Below, in pieces: positions 14,391 through 15,246 of a stretch of DNA of 15,246 bases. Origin of the DNA: Solimonas sp041612095 (GTDB lineage: Bacteria > Pseudomonadota > Gammaproteobacteria > Nevskiales > Nevskiaceae). The notes under the pieces were generated by a model. The model was not told the DNA's origin. It saw only the letters and a program-made list of their open reading frames with translations, and made no database searches. Location: NCBI GenBank assembly GCA_041612095.1, contig JBFJJW010000059.1, positions 1 to 15,246 on the forward strand, read 5' to 3'. The position numbers were made by a program, and so were the translations under genes. Every line of letters starts with the position of its first letter. Position 1 is the first letter of the stretch.

Positions 14391-15087
14391 CCTTGTCTCT
14401 CCGGCTACTGATAGCGATCATCACTCAGCATGGCGCCGAGGTTACCGCGCATCGCGGCCGGGCTCTGAACGCTGACGTCGGTACCGCGCCAGCTTATCGT
14501 CTGCCAGCTTCCGCTGCTGCGCCACCAGCGGGAAGCGTACCCGCGGCCCCAGCCGTGGCCCCGACGAAACCCGCTTGGCAACAGGCGGCTCCACGCGCTC
14601 TGACCGCACGATACATCCTCGCCGCCAGAGCCGTGTTGTCGGTACCAGCTGCCACACCATGCTTCAACTCGGCATCTGCGCGACGCCACTGCTCGGCGGC
14701 GGCGCCGCGCCGGCAGACCTTGTCACGGCGAATACAGCAGTCCAGACATTTCCTGCGATCTCCAGCATGGCCATCCGGACGCAGACTGCTGCCATCGCCG
14801 CTGAGATCACGTCGCGCCGTTGTCGACGCACCGCCACTCGTGTCCAGTGCCCGTCCCGCTATCGATTTGCACTTCACGGACGCCTAACCCGAACGTGCCC
14901 GGGTGCGTGACTCACGCTGTTCGTGTCGCCAGCGGCTTCGCGCCATACGATGCCTTCATCCAAGCTGTTCGTGACGCCAGCGAGCGCCCACACACCGCAC
15001 CGATCATCGGCGCAGGTTTCCTGGGCATGCGCCGGCGGCGCGCGTACTGACCCCTGGCGTTGGCGCGCGCCGGTTAAACTTCGTGAC
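14391..15087. other. About 700 bp without a convincing gene
   Basis: Lies between the DUF3047 start and the deformylase start. Several frames are open on both strands. The most gene-like are on the minus strand: 14494-14877, Cys/Arg-rich (KCLDCCIRRDKVC) with weaker third-base GC bias, and 14442-14660, ending in a helical LADDKLARYRRQRSE. Neither has a good ribosome-binding site or a known family. They may be remnants of a decayed gene. The right part holds the short direct repeat at 14916-14982. Confidence 0.4.
14916..14982. repeat. Imperfect 19-bp direct repeat
   Basis: GCTGTTCGTGTCGCCAGCG at 14916-14934 recurs at 14964-14982 with one mismatch (T to A in the middle). The copies are 48 bp apart start to start and lie about 100-170 bp before the deformylase gene. 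Function unknown. Confidence 0.6.
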
Positions 15088-15246
15088 GTGATCCGGGAAA
15101 TCCTCCGCATGGGCGATGCACGTCTGCTCCAGACCGCCCAGCCCGTAGAGCAGTTCGACACGCCAGAGCTGGTGGCTCTGGTGCAGGACATGTGCGACAC
15201 CATGAGCGCCGCGCATGGTGCCGGCCTGGCCGCACCGCAGATCGGC
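15088..15246 (+). CDS. def: Peptide deformylase, N-terminal part (cut by the window end)
   Basis: Only the first 53 residues are present. IREILRMGDARLLQTAQPVE, FDTPELVALVQDM and motif 1, GAGLAAPQIG (44-53), are diagnostic of bacterial peptide deformylase, the Fe2+/Zn2+ enzyme that removes the formyl group from nascent proteins in the cytoplasm. The later motifs (EGCLS and HExxH) lie outside the window. The start is taken at GTG 15088, since the family sequence begins directly there; ATG 15109 would cut conserved residues. No Shine-Dalgarno is visible. TAAACT at 15075-15080 could be a -10 box only about 8 nt before the start, which would leave almost no leader. Confidence 0.93.
   Translation, partial: MIREILRMGDARLLQTAQPVEQFDTPELVALVQDMCDTMSAAHGAGLAAPQIG

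Overview
The window is GC-rich (by eye about 64 %), with closely packed genes, GTG as well as ATG starts, and typical Gram-negative outer-membrane and periplasmic proteins: a TonB-dependent receptor, a PepSY transmembrane protein and an exported rhodanese. The mix of short-chain dehydrogenases, a crotonase, an Old Yellow Enzyme homologue and a TonB receptor of the 'IEVTAQRR...QDVPVAVTAF' type fits an aerobic gammaproteobacterium with broad catabolic capacity, for example the Nevskiales/Solimonadaceae. This placement is inference; no rRNA or other marker gene is present.

Layout. (1) 74-2403, minus: a TonB-dependent receptor broken by a one-base frameshift near 2140, with a hairpin just past its stop. 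(2) 2544-3347, minus: a zinc-ribbon/one-TM/AMIN-like protein whose start codon follows a run of nine G. (3) 3740-5366, plus: an SDR dehydrogenase and, 4 nt later, a methyltransferase of the leucine-carboxymethyltransferase type. (4) 5388-6386, minus: a GGDEF diguanylate cyclase with an intact inhibitory site. (5) 9294-6514, minus: a tight three-gene catabolic operon (SDR, crotonase, Old Yellow Enzyme-type reductase) with 3-nt gaps. (6) 10461-9428, minus: a three-TM protein and a PepSY-type protein. (7) 10711-10866, minus: a small ORF with a very strong ribosome-binding site whose frame continues past an in-frame TGA for 41 more codons. (8) 11093-13211, plus: an S4 RNA-binding protein overlapping a YgjP-like metallopeptidase by one base, then a methyltransferase and an exported rhodanese. 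(9) 13230-14390, minus: a DUF3047 protein with a LecA-like N-terminal beta-sandwich. (10) 14391-15087: about 700 bp with no convincing gene. (11) 15088 to the window end, plus: the start of peptide deformylase (def).

How the genes may work together. The only clear metabolic unit is the SDR/crotonase/reductase operon, which could oxidise, isomerise and reduce an unsaturated acyl-CoA or cyclic ketone. The SDR/methyltransferase pair may be a second small unit. The TonB receptor, if functional, could import a substrate, but nothing in the sequence ties it to either unit. The right-hand part is mostly housekeeping. I see no CRISPR array, tRNA, rRNA, transposase or prophage gene, and no clearly novel multi-gene system. 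The most unusual points are the in-frame TGA of the small ORF, the receptor frameshift, the poly-G tract at the zinc-ribbon gene start, and the short reductase that keeps an Fe-S-type cysteine motif.
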